DNA of 64,000 nucleotides from Epiperipatus broadwayi (Eukaryota > Onychophora > Udeonychophora > Euonychophora > Peripatidae). Location of the stretch: positions 310,001 to 374,000 of the forward strand of contig JAQFVV010000562.1 in the NCBI GenBank assembly GCA_028023455.1, in the 5' to 3' direction. The notes beneath the pieces were generated by a model. The model worked only from the letters and a program-made list of their open reading frames with translations. It made no database searches and had not been told where the DNA came from. Shown one piece after another: positions 1 to 14,829 of the stretch (its first letter is position 1; each line of letters opens with the position of its first letter). The translations under genes and the position numbers were made by a program.

Positions 1-634
1 CAGTCACCACTTAATTTAAAATCTTGCTAATGACATTGTTTCAAAATTCAGTCATTTTACATGACCAAATCCATAAAATCAATACATAAATTCTAATTTG
101 GCTCCTGTATTTTTCTCTTACATTTCTTGATAACAAAACTTGATGTCTCTACTGTTCCTTGATTCTCTAAAACTACCCTAAATCACTGCAATATTTCTAT
201 CTGAATGAAAGTTATCCAGCAAATTTTTTAAAACTACTTGTTATCATAAACAAGTATTAATCATTTAACAACTGTACAAGTCTTTTTAATGGGAATGATA
301 AAGGTAACTTTTAAGTTAAGCAAGAACAGTATCCTGAACCATATATATAATTCTTAAAAATGATCAATGAATTTGAACTAAAATATGATCACTCATATTT
401 TATACTTTTCAGGCATCTTCCTCAGACCCTGATTCTAGTTTTGGAATCACAAAAAGCTCTTGTGACTTCACTAAGCTAGATTTTTTGTTCGAACTATATC
501 TTTCAATGATTCCATTCATGTATAATTATTCAAAAGATATCAAAATAATTTTTCTACTTCTTAAAATTTTTATTAAACTTTAGAAGACCCTCAATAATTA
601 AAAATAATTTTATTATGACAAAATATTTTTATTG

Positions 635-640
<6 letters not shown>
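1..640. repeat. Genomic repeat A, copy 1 (left part outside window)
   Basis: This stretch matches 58708-59360 in the same orientation over its whole length with small indels (for example the shared stretches on 'catgaccaaatccataaaat' and 'caggcatcttcctcagaccc'). Homology starts at base 1, so the unit extends left of the window. It stops at the (TA)n tract, whereas copy 2 continues through (TC)n(TA)n into repeat B. No coding potential is visible. Confidence 0.85.

Positions 641-670
<30 letters not shown>
637..670. repeat. (TA)n microsatellite, left edge of 35.8 kb insertion
   Basis: Uninterrupted TA/AT dinucleotides. In the paralogous copy (59386-59412) the tract is followed directly by repeat B, but here it is followed by TGTAGCCTTCTC, the end of a fold-back element. 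The other half of the tract lies at 36505-36531. Confidence 0.9.
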
Positions 671-673
<3 letters not shown>

Positions 674-3600
674 AGCCTTCTCCTAGATTGCTTTAATCAT
701 AAATGAATCATACCGCACGTTTTAGGCGCTATAATCTCCCCTGTAGCCTTCATGCTAATCTAACTAGTCCAATTTACACGTTTGGAAACCATATCTTTCT
801 CTGTAACCTTCCTAGCTATAACTAATCTAAAACATACGCCTAAAATAAATAATAAACTAAAGAGATGATTTCTTTATTAACTAATCTTGCATGAAACTAT
901 AAACTTAGAGAAGGTCACAAGGTGATTAATAATTTCTGGTCAAACGAGCCTCAAAATCCACAAATAAGCAAACAAACAAAAGGTTATGAATTAAGCTTAA
1001 TATTTGTCTAACCAATAAGTAAGTAATAACTAGATTGATGGAATGAATATGAAATGAAAATATAAATTAGGCAATAAGTAAATTAGCATGTAGATGACAG
1101 AATGGATAATGAAAATAACTAAAAATTAAATGATACAATGAAATTTGTCTGAGAATGAAAATAAATAAATAAATATGTGTCAGAATAATGAATGATTAAG
1201 ATGATGGTAGAATAAGAGTTAATGGATGATTAAGATGATAATGGAATAAGAGTTAATGAATGGTGGGTTAACTAGGATAATGAATTAAGATGAAAGAAAA
1301 ATAAAGAAAATTGAAATGACAGATGAGAAGAATGATGATGATGAAAGATGATATCCAGAACTCTAAATTTGATATTGATTTAAATAATAATGAAACAACT
1401 AAATCATATACGGATTTCAAGCTTAGCAAAACCAGAATATTCACTATAAAGTCAAAACAAGCTATACATTTCCGATAAAGAAGCAATTGATACTTTAAAG
1501 TTTGGTTGATTTTGACAAAACAGTGAAAATACATAACTCCAATCCAACTATAATAAACAACTAACTATAAAATTTATTATAAATTTAGATTCCATACTAC
1601 AAATTAATATAATTTATTCTTCTCAGGGTTCCTATTACTTAAAGACTATTATACAAGATATACTTGGGTCAGTGAAAGGGATTTTGCCACTACCCAACTA
1701 TAAAGCACCAAACGATTCTTGATATAATATTGAATTACCAAACATATTTAGTACTTTCAGAGAAACTTTATAAATTCCTTAACTATGATAACCCTTAAGT
1801 TTCTATAAGCAGAAATAATTTTCAATAGTTAAACAATAACTTATTAACTTCTCTCTCTCAAATATGTAATAACAATGTGATCAAGATCAGTGAATGATAG
1901 ATCTGCGGGTTCAAATAAACTGATTAAACCAATATTAAGTGTTTAATCTTTTAGTATATCACTTAAAATAATACATACTTGGTTAATAATATTTTGATTA
2001 TTAAATAATGATGCCCTAGATATAATCCTAACTTGTAGGGCTTAATGAAATTATTATGATATACCTACATACAGTGACTTTTGCAATATTGATCGATGAT
2101 TTTCATATATAATCATAGGATATGTCGATAGCAATAACAATAATAATGTGTGTGTGTTTATTAGCAATAAGACCACTGACAACTAAATAAATTTAACACC
2201 ACAATATTTATTTACATTATGCACAAGTCTTTTTTAGACACATTACACGAAACAAGATAAAACCATTAACTAAAATCAGGGAGGGAAATTAATTGCGTAG
2301 TAAATAATGACAAACTAATATAGTGATATTCATAGTATCACTATTATTCTGGGCTATATTTTTATTATTATGCTATCTTGTAGAATAAGATAGTTACATT
2401 ATTGAAGCTAACTTAGTATTTAACTGACAAAACAAAATGTATCTAGATATTTGGGATACACAATCTTTTAAATCTAATCATTTAGTTATAATTTAGCATA
2501 TTAAACTGTAGCTATTTAATGTATATTTGAATATGATAAGGGCAATTATCATATATTGCACAATTACTAATTTATTATATTTTAATATAAAAAGATTCAT
2601 TATATTGATGTGGGGACAGACATCATAAGTTAAATGCACACATGACACCAAAACATTGCCCATGTCCATAACCTAATCATTTAATAATTAAATAATATTT
2701 CTGATCCATCGGTGAATCACCACTTGATAAAGATAAATCCACATTGTCCATGTACATCCCTTGTTCTTTTATGTAGAAGTTCTACAAACACTAATAAGTT
2801 TGGTTGGTTTGGTTATAAACTGATGATGATTACACAACATAATAAAGACACTTTCCCAATTAGACAAACACTATAGATGGACCAGTGTCCCATAATCTAA
2901 CTTTATTTTATCCTTGCCATTTAATTTTGAATTACTAAGCTTCACCATACACAGTGGAAAACTAACTCTAAAACTTCATGAGGGACCTAACAATAAAGGG
3001 AGGTTCTATAACACAACATGATAGTTGCATAAGAAAACAAACATGATAGTTGTATACTAAAAACAACATGATAGTTGAATAATATGGCCAATTCTAGTAC
3101 CTTCATCGGTATAAAAGTGCAGGCAGTGCCTCGTCATGGAAAAATAGAATTCAGACCATGGGAATCATCCTCTCTTGGGATTAACTATGCTCTAAGCATT
3201 AACTTTTAACCAGCCTCAACAATATCATTCTTTCATATTAATCAACAATGAGGAATTCTCCATCATCTCATGCACAATATTAATAGCACTATATCTAATG
3301 CTCTTCTATGTAGCAAAGGCTCATCAGCTAAAAGCTATCACAAATTCTGATCAATAAAATAGCAAGGTAAAACAACACTAAGGCTATAAGTGGAAACATA
3401 AATCTTCCATTTCACATTGCAGAAACTGTTAATGTTTTATAAACAAACCACCAATATATAAGTAAAATGGCCCTTAATTATTTAAAATAATAATTATACA
3501 CTTTATTCTAGCAAGCCATGCACATGTAAACAAAAAAGATTCCTCCATTTTGTATTTGAAGTGGACATTTTTATTCATAGGCACATTAAGAAATGAAAAA

Positions 3601-4200
3601 TGCTTATTAAATTATTTCATCTAATAGAACAATTGTGTCATGAGGTGTATAACTTGGACAAGTTCGGGTCTGTTTATTCCCCTTTGAATATAATATTAAT
3701 GTTTATTTTAACAGTGTGAGGGATAAATATTTCTCCCTCTTCCCAGATACATGAGATTTAATATTACATTTTCCCTTAATAGAGAAAATAAAATAAAATT
3801 TATGTGTATGAGATCAATATATTTCTTTATGCATCTCCACATCCTTACTAAGTACATTTTATAGCATCATAAAATATATAAAATATAATATAAAAAAAAA
3901 CTAATCCTTGAATAACACATGAGTAAAAAAAAAGTATTACAATATTATATATCAATAACAAAGATAAACAAACGTTCTTTCCCATTAGGTTTTATTGTAG
4001 TCATCCCAGTTTGATCTGATCTTAAGAGCAAAATAATAAGAAGACAGATATTATAAGCAACTATTCCTAAGGAAATATATATGTTGACTATCCTGTTTCA
4101 TAGTAGCATATTCAGACCCTATTTAAAACACTTTTTAAAGGCACAAAAATCTTTTATTAGTTTCTGTACTAATGTAAACATAATGAGGCAATATTTAAAA
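671..4200 (+). repeat. Left arm of the 10 kb fold-back
   Basis: Reverse-complement matches to 7440-10723 run in order: 690-720 with 10660-10700, 1380-1560 with 9920-10130, 2520-2830 with 8680-8980, 2930-3180 with 8400-8600, 3240-3360 with 8190-8350, and 3540-3760 with 7790-8030. Matches weaken but persist to about 4200. Identity is roughly 70-80% by eye, so the arms are old or were never identical. The inner limit is approximate. Confidence 0.7.
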
Positions 4201-7200
4201 CATTTTCAAAGGCAATACCACAAAAATAAGTTGATTAAGATCCACAAATGCATTCTTTTAAAATCCTAGATTGATTGATGTATTTGATGTCATCCTAGTG
4301 AGATAATATTTAATAATTTGAGAGTAAGACAATTAAATAGATTGAAAATTATTTATTGATTTGTTATCCTGCTTTTCTATCTGCACAAAGATATCTGTTA
4401 TGATTTTAAATGATTTTGGTGATTTTAGAGCAACTAAGAATATTACTTTATATGTTACATAATCAAGAAAAATAAATAAATACTTATTTATTCACTTCCA
4501 TCAGACAATACGTATTTAATAATGTTAACAGAATAGATTTAATATTAAGCAATCATCAATAAAATATGCTTGGCCTTAATAATTTGTCATTTTCTATTTT
4601 AACAACTAAGCCATTCATGGTGAAATTATTAGAGCAGATGAGTTTTTTTCCCAATGAAAACATGAAACAATTCATGCATTTTTCTTTTAAAATTAATTGC
4701 TTTATATGTTTTAAATATAACTTTTTAATTTATTTAATATCTCTCTTGAAACTTTCCTTTAAAATAATTTCGAATTATTTTTACTGAGAAGATAATTTGT
4801 AAACAAATATTTTTTTTCTCTGCTTAATGCTTAGGAATGGCATGAAAATCAAAAATACTTTAATCCTTTTTCTCTTTCATCTAAATAATTTTAGTGTTAT
4901 TATTAGTTCTGATCATTTATTAAAATAAATAAAAGAATAATAATTGCTTACATTTTCTGTTCTTGTTTTTCCTTCCAAATAGTACATGTTTAGGCAAATG
5001 CTTATCCAAATAGTGGTCACTCCAGTTTCCTCAGCATGCAAAATCAAGAATTATACGAATCGATGAAAAATAGTGAGAAATGCTACAGAGTTATTAAATT
5101 TTCACTCCATTATGATTAATTTCATATAATCCTGAAATTTTATTCAAACTAATTTTCAAGATTATTATTTTTCAGCTTACCCCATTTATTATTATTTTTA
5201 TATGTGGAGAGTTAATCTTGTTCTGATTTTTTCTTCTAAGTAGTCCCCTTGATTACAAACTTGTTCTAGTATTTATTATTTGTGTCATGATACCGGATTC
5301 GTCCTAATTGATCCAATCACTATAAATGTACATAAATTAATATTTTAATTCCTCTAGTGACAGAAATCTGGACTGTTATTCCAATTTAAATTAAACTACA
5401 ATGTATTTAAAGGTTGTTGATAAATAAAATTTAGAAGAATTATAAACAGTAATTTTGGTTGTTTATTTTTAATTACTGTTTACTACTAATAATAAAGTGT
5501 TTAATATTTTCTTACTTTCAAATTGGTTTAATACTATAAAATATTATATTGAAATAGCTGCCACTGGAACCTGTGATAAAATGTTTAATAAGATTTATAT
5601 CCACTCTATCAGACCTTCCGGTGTCTCATAGTCAAGATCATCATCACTTTCAAGATATTTCTTAGTGAGCTTTTGCTTGGTTGGAAAATTATAATCTACA
5701 AGCATTTCACTCTATAACTAGTTTCTACACACTGATGTTCAATATTTCAACAAATTATTACCAATTAACATTTAAAATTTTACACACTGGTCCACTGGAT
5801 AAAACATACTATCATTGAGCCAAAACATATGGTTACAATATATATATATATATATACATATTATGACCTTTTATTCAGGTCCCTGTATTAAATAATCCAA
5901 AATTTTAAATGGTAATATATCTGGCATGAAAATCTTAATGAGTGGCTTTCAATAAAGACTGTTTTGAATGCACTAGGGAATTGCTTGAGTGAAGATGAGA
6001 TTTCAAACCCAGTTTAGGTTTAAAACTAGGAATAAAATGATAATTTTATAAGTATTATTAATTGGGAAATAAATGTATTACTATTTTATTATTGTTAAAT
6101 AGCAATTGAAATAAATAAATTAATTAAGTAAATTTATTAAAATTTGTAAAATCAATGGTTATAGTCAATTACTTAAGCATAGTTTTTTGTTGTAGTGAAT
6201 CCAAAGCTGTCTTGAATAATTATGGGTAATTATTAAAAATGAAGCCAGAGGGGGTAATATTAATATATTCACACCAAGATTATTGGTTTAATTGCTCCCA
6301 CAGTGCATTATAAGAAAATATATATATTATCTAAGCAAAGTTGTAGGGAGGTTGATTAAGAAAAAAACACTAAACAACCACATACTTCAACTCTGATCTA
6401 AAATAAGGAGGAAAAAAAAAGCTAAAAATCAGAAAATTTTGGAATCTAATTGAATGGGATTATAAAATATTGATATCTAAAAATGATTGAATAGAAAACC
6501 TCAAAGCCTTGCTATCATTTTACACATTATCTCCACGACTGTATAGATCCTCAGATTCATATAGGAGAAGGAAATGAAAGCCATGGGGATAAGTCTTTAT
6601 CTAAATAAATATTGCTTCAAACCCAGAAAAATTTAAGAAAAAGTAAGCTTTTGCTTGTATTTATTCATATTTATAAAATCTCTTCTTTAAAAATGACGCA
6701 CAAATTATTTATAGTTAAAATAAAAAGTTGATAATGTTTAGATTTCGTGCCACTCTTATTATCCAGCAGAACAATATTGTGCTTGTAAAATTAAAATCTC
6801 AAGAAAAAAATAATAATAATTCGAGATAATTTTGAAGACAAGTGTTATGATATATATAGTAAATAAATTAAAGTCATTTTTGAATCATCTAACTTTTAAT
6901 AAAGTAAAAAATAATTGTGTGATTTTATTATCTATTCTCATCTTCTGCTTTTTCCTAGCGCCAATTTTATGTAATGATAGAAATTAATAATTACAGATTC
7001 ATTAAAAATGCTCAAGATGTCATACTTGTAATTAGATAAATTGTTTGTAATAATGCTAATCAGTTATTATTTAGTCAATGAAAATACAATACAATAAATC
7101 TTTTCTTTTAAAATTTTACAGTACAACGCATATAAATAAGATTTTAAAAAATTGTCTGGTAACTGTCCCAATTACTTAAAGTGTTAAAGTGAAGGAAAGA

Positions 7201-7439
7201 ATAAAATTAATAAAGAATTTTAAAAAAATTAAATATGTTCATTGCAATAAAATTGTAAAGTAATTTTTCAAGGAAAATTATCTGGATTAAAACGTAAAAT
7301 AAACTGATTTTAGTTATACTTCACTTGAAACATTTACAGAATAAATCAATAAATGTATTTAAAAAGTTTGTTTTGAAGATTATAATAACCAACAAAGTTA
7401 GTAAGGAAAATTATCTAGAGAAAAATGGATAAACTGATT
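4201..7439. other. Centre of the 10 kb fold-back, noncoding
   Basis: AT-rich sequence with no recognisable gene. An AT tract at 5837-5856 is preceded by GGTTACA (5831-5837), the same seven bases that form the right end of the whole element at 10717-10723. Whether the arms continue into this region at low identity cannot be settled by eye. Confidence 0.5.
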
Positions 7440-10400
7440 TTAATTATGATACACTTGAAGACATTTGAATATTGCCTTATTATATTAGCATCAAATAGGA
7501 TAATAAAATATATATGTGTTAACTGGAATGTTTGCTCATCATAATATCAGTTCTTATCATTTTAAATCACGAGGATGAAGTAACTTGGATGAATAGGATA
7601 AAGATTTAATGGAAGAAAATGTTCCTTTTTTATTATTATTATTGCTGTATTAGATATAATACTTATGTCATGTGTTATTTGGGAATTTTGTTTTGAAACA
7701 TATATAGGTTTTATTGTGGTATGAAATATATATATTGAGTTTTGAAAAAATGTGTAAACTATATACATCTATTACATGTATTTTTATTTTTCAGTTAAGA
7801 GAAAACATATTATATATATCATTTATCTAGAGAGAGTGATAGAAATATTTACTTCTCTCATATTTTAAAACAGATTTTAATGAATACTTTATTGAGGGTG
7901 AACAAACAAATATTTTGTCAAAGATACTATAATGATTTAATTGCGTTCTTATATGAAAGAATTGTTTTTTTTTATTTATTAAGTTTGCCTACGAACTTAT
8001 CCACTTTGAATACAAATGCAGGTTGGTCTTTATTGCTTAAATATGTAGTGCATTCTCTATCAAAAGTATAGTTGTCATTTTAAATAATTAATGATCATTT
8101 GACATATATTTAGGTTTGTCTATTGATACATTAATGGTTCTGCATTGTGACATGGAATATGTATATCAACACTGTTATTGTTAGTGATTTTTTATCTTGC
8201 TATAATATTGAAAATGATTTGTGACAGTTTTTAGCTGATAGGATGTTCCAATAGAATGGCATCCAATAGATTAATATTAATATTGAGCATGGGCTGCTGG
8301 AGAATCACCTATTGCTGAGTCCATGAGAGGAAAGTTTGGTAGAGGCTGAGTAGTAATTAATTCTTGTTAGCATAAATAATCCAAAAAGAAAGGATATCCA
8401 TGGTTTGAATTCTATTTTTTTCATGATGAGGCAAAACCCACATGTATATATCCATAGAGAGGTAGTAGAATTAGCCATAGTATTATACAACTATCATGTT
8501 GTTTTATAGAACCTCCCTTTTTATTGTTAGATCCTTCATGATGATATAGAGTTAGTTTTTCTACTGTGTATGGTGAAGTTTCATATTTTAAAATCATATG
8601 GCAAGGATAAAATAATGTTAAATTTAGGAACACTGATCTAGCTATAGTGTTTGCCTAATTAGAATAGTGCTTTATGATGTTGTAGGATCATCATCAGTTA
8701 TAGACAGACCAAACCAAGATCTATTTGTAATTGTAGAACTTATAGATGTAAGAGCAAGAGATGCATATGGGCAGCATGGATTTATCTTCAGTAAGTAATG
8801 AATTAATAATGGATTGGTAAAATCAGTTAAGTATTCAATAATTAGGTTGTGGACATAGATAATGCTTTAGTGACATGTGTGTATTTGACTTTTGTTGTTT
8901 ATTCTTTAATACACCAAACCTATTCATCTCAAATTTTAATCAGTTATTAATTGTGCAGAATATGATAATTGCCCTTATCATGTTCTGATAAAAGAAATGG
9001 CTTTGATATAATGCACTCCTTTTATAATTTTTGAATTCTAAATTTAAAATTTGTGCATACCATAAAGTCCTCAATACACTGTTGTTGTTGTTTTTGGTAA
9101 TTTAAGTGCGAGTTTAGCTTAAATAAGGTTTCATTATCTTATTCTTTAAGATAGGCTAAACTGTAATGTGATACTTTGAATTTCATTGTATAAGCAGGTT
9201 GTATCATTTGCTGAGTATATAGTTAATGGGATACCAAGTATTTTCCCATCCATAAGTTCTTTTAATATATTAGTTTTATTTCATGCCATGTCTTTGAATT
9301 AAAATTTGTAAATAAAGTTTATTGTGTTTAAAAATTTATTTAGTTGCCTGTGATCTTATTGCTAATCACCATATATACACTATTATTGTTATTGCTCACC
9401 TATCAGAAGATTATAAATTGAAATCATCATCAACCAATATAGTACAATTAACTACATGTTGTTATACCCCAATAATTTGGTTAAGCCCTATAATTTATTA
9501 ATACATCTAATGCATCATCACACAATAATGAAAATGTTAATAACTTAGAGTACAGATTATTTAAGTAATAGATAAAAAAAAGATAAACATAATCTTGACT
9601 TGATTGATTTAGTTAAATCTGCAGAGCTATCATTCACTGATCTTGATCACATGGTTTATAATTATTTGAGAAAAGGAATTTGGTAAGTTATTGTATTTAT
9701 TTATTAAAAAGGCATTCCTATTTCTTAAATATTAAAGTTATATGATTGAGTTCATAAAGTTGAGGTGTAACTGCTAAATATAGTTCTTAATTCAAGTTTA
9801 TATTGAGAGCTGTTTTGTGCATTCTATTTGGGTAGTGGTAAAATCCCTTTCACTGACCCAAATATATTTTGTATAATGATTTTGAATGTTTGAACCCTGA
9901 AAAGAATTAGTTAAGTTTCAAGGTAGAATTTGAATTTGTAAAAAATTTTATAGTTATTTATTATAGTTGGACTTGAATTAGATTACTTTCACTGTTTTAT
10001 CAAAGTCAACTAAACTTTAAGATGTAAATTACTTCTTTTGACATAAAATGTATAGTTTGTTTTAACTTCATGATAAATATTCTGGTTGTGTCAAGCTTGA
10101 AATCCCTATTTTTATTTAGCTTATCTTTTTACCATTTAATACCATATTAGTTTATAGTTTCAGATTTCAGTCTCCATCATTAACATTGTTCTTCAATTTC
10201 ATCTTGATCGTTCTTTTATTTATTCATTCTCATTTGATATTAATTCATTATCATAATTGATTAATCATACATTAACTTTTATTCTTTTATCATCTTAACT
10301 ATTCATTAACTCTTATTTTATTATCATCATAATCATTCATTATTCTCATACATCTTCATTCTTTTCTCTTCATTCTTAGACTCATTTCATTCCACTATTT

Positions 10401-10723
10401 AATTATTATTTCTTGCCATCATCCATTTAGTCATCTACATCATAATTTACTTATCATTTCATATGTAAGCTTAATTTCATAATCACTCCAGAAATATAAT
10501 TATTAGTTATTTATTAGTTTGCTGAATATCAAATTTAACTCATCACCTTTTGTTTTTGTGGGGATTTTAAAGCTGGTTTGACCAGAATTAGTTTTACATT
10601 TTGTTTTTTTTTTATGCTTATATTCTTGATAATGAGAGTATTATAGGTTGCATAAAAGAATTTAGTCGCTAAAATGTGCGGCATGATTCATTGATGACCA
10701 GTTAGACCAGAGAGAAGGTTACA
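7440..10723 (-). repeat. Right arm of the 10 kb fold-back
   Basis: This is the inverted partner of 671-4200. The clearest segment is 8480-8720 against 2800-3060: both carry the 'catgatagttg' block, a 'cctccctt' block and the 'catcatcagtt' block in mirror order. Short open frames at 8305-8633 on the minus strand fall in this arm and are not conserved as proteins in the other arm, so I do not call them genes. Confidence 0.7.
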
Positions 10724-13700
10724 ATATATATATATTTCAGCCTCTTATTGTGTGATTTAACGAATCTATAAATCTATAAATGCAAACGTACAACCGCGGT
10801 CTATGGGCTTATGCTCAGTGGTCGGTTAGTTATATAAAAAATTCATCTTCAGAGATATGCAGTTATGACAAAGAAAGAAATTGAAATCATAAAATAAATT
10901 ATCATCAGTAAAATAAATATCTTCGGAAGAGAGAGAAACTGCAATCATAATTTAGAATAAAAATAACATTCTCCCTTTATCAAAAACACATTCTCTGAGC
11001 TATAAGTATTTGCACCTTAAAATAATAATGATGACTTCTCATGTTTTTGTTAATATTTATAAAAAGAAACATCTATTACGTAAATTATTCGACAATATGA
11101 TCTGAAAATACCTTTCTTATCACACAATTGGAAATTAAACTTCTTTATGCCACAACACAACTGTAATATCTATAATACACGATCACTTCTTAAATAAAGA
11201 ATAATGATAATGATAATAATAATCTCAGGGTTCCTTTGTTTACTTTAAGAAAATACTCTACAGAAATGTGCTGTTACACATGACTGGCATTCTGGTAGGC
11301 CATAGGAAACATTCACTTCACTTAAAAGCCAATGTGTCCTCACATATCATAACGGCTACTATAACTATTTAAAGGGATGATAAATATGATCAATCATGAC
11401 ATAAATAATTACATGAAATTTTGAATAATACAGTCTTTTTACCCAAAATTTCAGTCAGAATAATAAAAAGACAAGGGTTCTTTTCGTATTCTTCCATCAT
11501 CCATGACAACACAATAAATTAACTAAAACTAATTAATTCAATAATTTAATTAAATGTAACTGGAATAATGTGCAATTAGGGTTAATAACTTGGACAGAAA
11601 TTCATTTTTACAATTAGATAATGTTTAGTCCGAAGTTTGCAATTCCCATAAAAGAATTATCATTAAAATAAAATGTTCAGATCTGCACACGTTTGTTTAT
11701 CTGGTATATTCAGATTTCTAAAGTTTGAAATAATTTAGAACTAAAGAAAATGTTTTGCAAATATTTTGCAAACGCACTTATACTTGGCATATAAAAAATA
11801 AATTCACAACGAATATTAAAAAAGACTACAACTTATTAACAACATAGAACGAAACAAAATACACAAATTTAGTAGATAATATAACATTAATGTTACACAT
11901 AAATTATCACATTAAGATGTCCTCTATCAGGGTATAAATTAATATGAAAAATTCATACATGTTTGAAATCATGCTATTACAGTGGATTAACTTACTGAAA
12001 TGTGCATCTGATTTACTAATACACTAATTTGTAATTTTAGTAACCTTTTTGTAAGTTTTTTACCTTGAGTTATTGACTAACTATTTTTATATCTTATTTA
12101 TTAATATTATGACATGAAGTACACGAAAGTAATTACATATGATTTGTGTAATTTAATAAACTGAGTTAAAATACAATCCTTTTAAAATATTAAATCTATT
12201 ACTAATAAAGTTAACCAAGTTATGGTTTATAGTTAGATAAATTATGACTAAGTATGGGTCATTTATCAGAAGCCCCACTCACCATTTCATGTTTAATTTA
12301 AGGTCCACATAAATTATGATAAATATTTTTAATTATGAATGTCTTAATTCAAGCTAAGAATATATATTGTGTTCAAATATTCCTTTAATAAGCATTTGAA
12401 AATATGCAATTTTAAATCAATTTTACTCTATTGGTTTGCTTGTGAACTGCCAGCAAAATACAGATATTGATCTCAATTACTAAGGCACTACTGATAATAA
12501 AGTGCACATTGAGGACTAAACCTCAAATCTAACATTTATCATTGCCATAACTTTTAAAGAAAGCACTATAATCTACACCTTATATGGTGGAAATATCTTT
12601 AATTTCACATGAGGAATGCAAAAATAACAACTAATGTTTGCAGAGTAAAATCTGACACTGAAACATTTGGTGGTTTCTAGCCTACTTCTCAGGCACAAAA
12701 AATGTATAGGTGTGGACTCCATCTCACCACCTAAAGAAATGAACATGCACCAAATATAATCCTCTTTTGGGATTAAAACACCTTAAGTATACTAAACATT
12801 ATATAAACTCTTCATCATCCTCTTCCTGAGAATCGATCACCTTGACTACCAAACATACCATAACACTACATCAAAATTAATTCTCTCATGGAAAATAACG
12901 TATTTTGGGGAGAGCATGTCCATCCCACAAAATAAACTACATTATAAATATTAAAATATGCTGATGTTAAACATATACCAACTCTACATTTAGGCAAGAT
13001 AGCAAAACACACTAATAATAAAAAATCTATATTAAAATGTGTACTTCAATCAATATCTGAAACCAATGAATTAAAAATACATATCTCAGCCCCTGATTGT
13101 AAATGACAGCAGAAAAGTATAATAAATTTAATTCTAATGAAGTAATATTCGATAGCAATGTATAGCATACAACTTAAACTAAAATAAAGTGGACATACTA
13201 TTAAAGAAAAACTGTTATTAGACTACTTGATTAATACAATATAAATTCTGTTGAAACTTTAAACAAGAAATATTTTGTTATAGTATATTTTTTAGTTACT
13301 TGTGATAAATTTAAGTACGGTTTTATATGCAAAGTTCATATCTCCAGTTGCATGTAACAAATCAGATATATTTCATTAAATAAACACTTAACCTAAAATA
13401 ATGATAGTACAATCTACACTTGTCATTACAAGATCTTTAAAATATTATGTAATAACTATAAACTTTAACATACATTAATATTATAAAATAAAATAAAATT
13501 TTACCAATTAGTTTTTTTCTTTTAAAAAACATTAAATAAATAAATTCACATTATATCATTAACAGAACTATTTCTCTGCTGAGGTCTCTGTCTAGGTGAA
13601 AAGTTTCCATCCGGTTACATTTTACAAAGCACTGAATGTAATAAATACATTTCTTTTTTTAATGAAAAAGTTTTTTTTTATTTAGTAATTATAATAATAA

Positions 13701-14121
13701 ACATGTAAAAAATGTAGTAGAAACAAAGCTTAATTCCCAATTGTATTATAATGATAAAGATCTGGATCCTACAAAAATGAACATTATAACATTGACAATA
13801 AACATACTCAATAATGAAGACTACATGTATAGTTAGCTAGCTAAAACATTGAAGAAAACACACTTTTTTCGAGAGATTAGTATGATCATAACGGCACTTG
13901 AATTAGAGAATGAATGAAGCTATAAGAATTCCACTTTGCAGACAGTATAACATATATTTTAATTTTATTTTCAGCTCACTAAAGATATTATTAGTTGTCT
14001 TTCATAATTTTAGAACTTTATTTTCAAATAGTGTTTTTTTTTTCCAAGAATGCATGTATATTAAATTTTCACATTTATTTCAAATAAGTCTTTTTTTTCT
14101 TTTTTAAAAAAACACATGTAT
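10724..14121. other. AT-rich noncoding stretch, nothing recognised
   Basis: It starts with (AT)6 at 10724-10735, the right flank of the fold-back. I found no coding region, tRNA or known element. A GC-richer patch at 10785-10835 is the only break in composition. Confidence 0.5.
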
Positions 14122-14737
<616 letters not shown>

Positions 14738-14828
<91 letters not shown>

Positions 14829-14829
14829 T
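14738..14829. repeat. (TTA)n microsatellite, about 30 units
   Basis: Perfect trinucleotide run directly after the GAATTGAATTGAA tail; it may have grown from it. Confidence 0.95.

Larger units (their letters stand above)
671..10723. mobile_element. 10 kb fold-back (long inverted repeat) element
   Basis: The first bases, TGTAGCCTTCTC, are mirrored by GAGAAGGTTACA at the last bases, and the inverted similarity continues inward for more than 3 kb on each side. Both ends abut (AT)n: 637-670 on the left and 10724-10735 on the right. I see no transposase or other coding region. The ends read TG...CA, and the flanks allow a TA or longer AT target duplication whose length cannot be read in a dinucleotide tract. 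It could be a non-autonomous fold-back transposon, for example related to TA-targeting Tc1/mariner, or an inverted duplication of a 3-5 kb repeat. The superfamily is not determinable by eye. Confidence 0.7.

Noticed and set aside
671-10723. Polinton/Maverick element, because of very long inverted ends
   Set aside because: No polymerase B, integrase, ATPase or capsid coding sequence in the interior, and the ends do not start with AG.
10785-10835. tRNA-like patch with a GCTCAGTGGTCGGTTAG segment
   Set aside because: Resembles an A box, but no B box, anticodon arm or acceptor stem follows.
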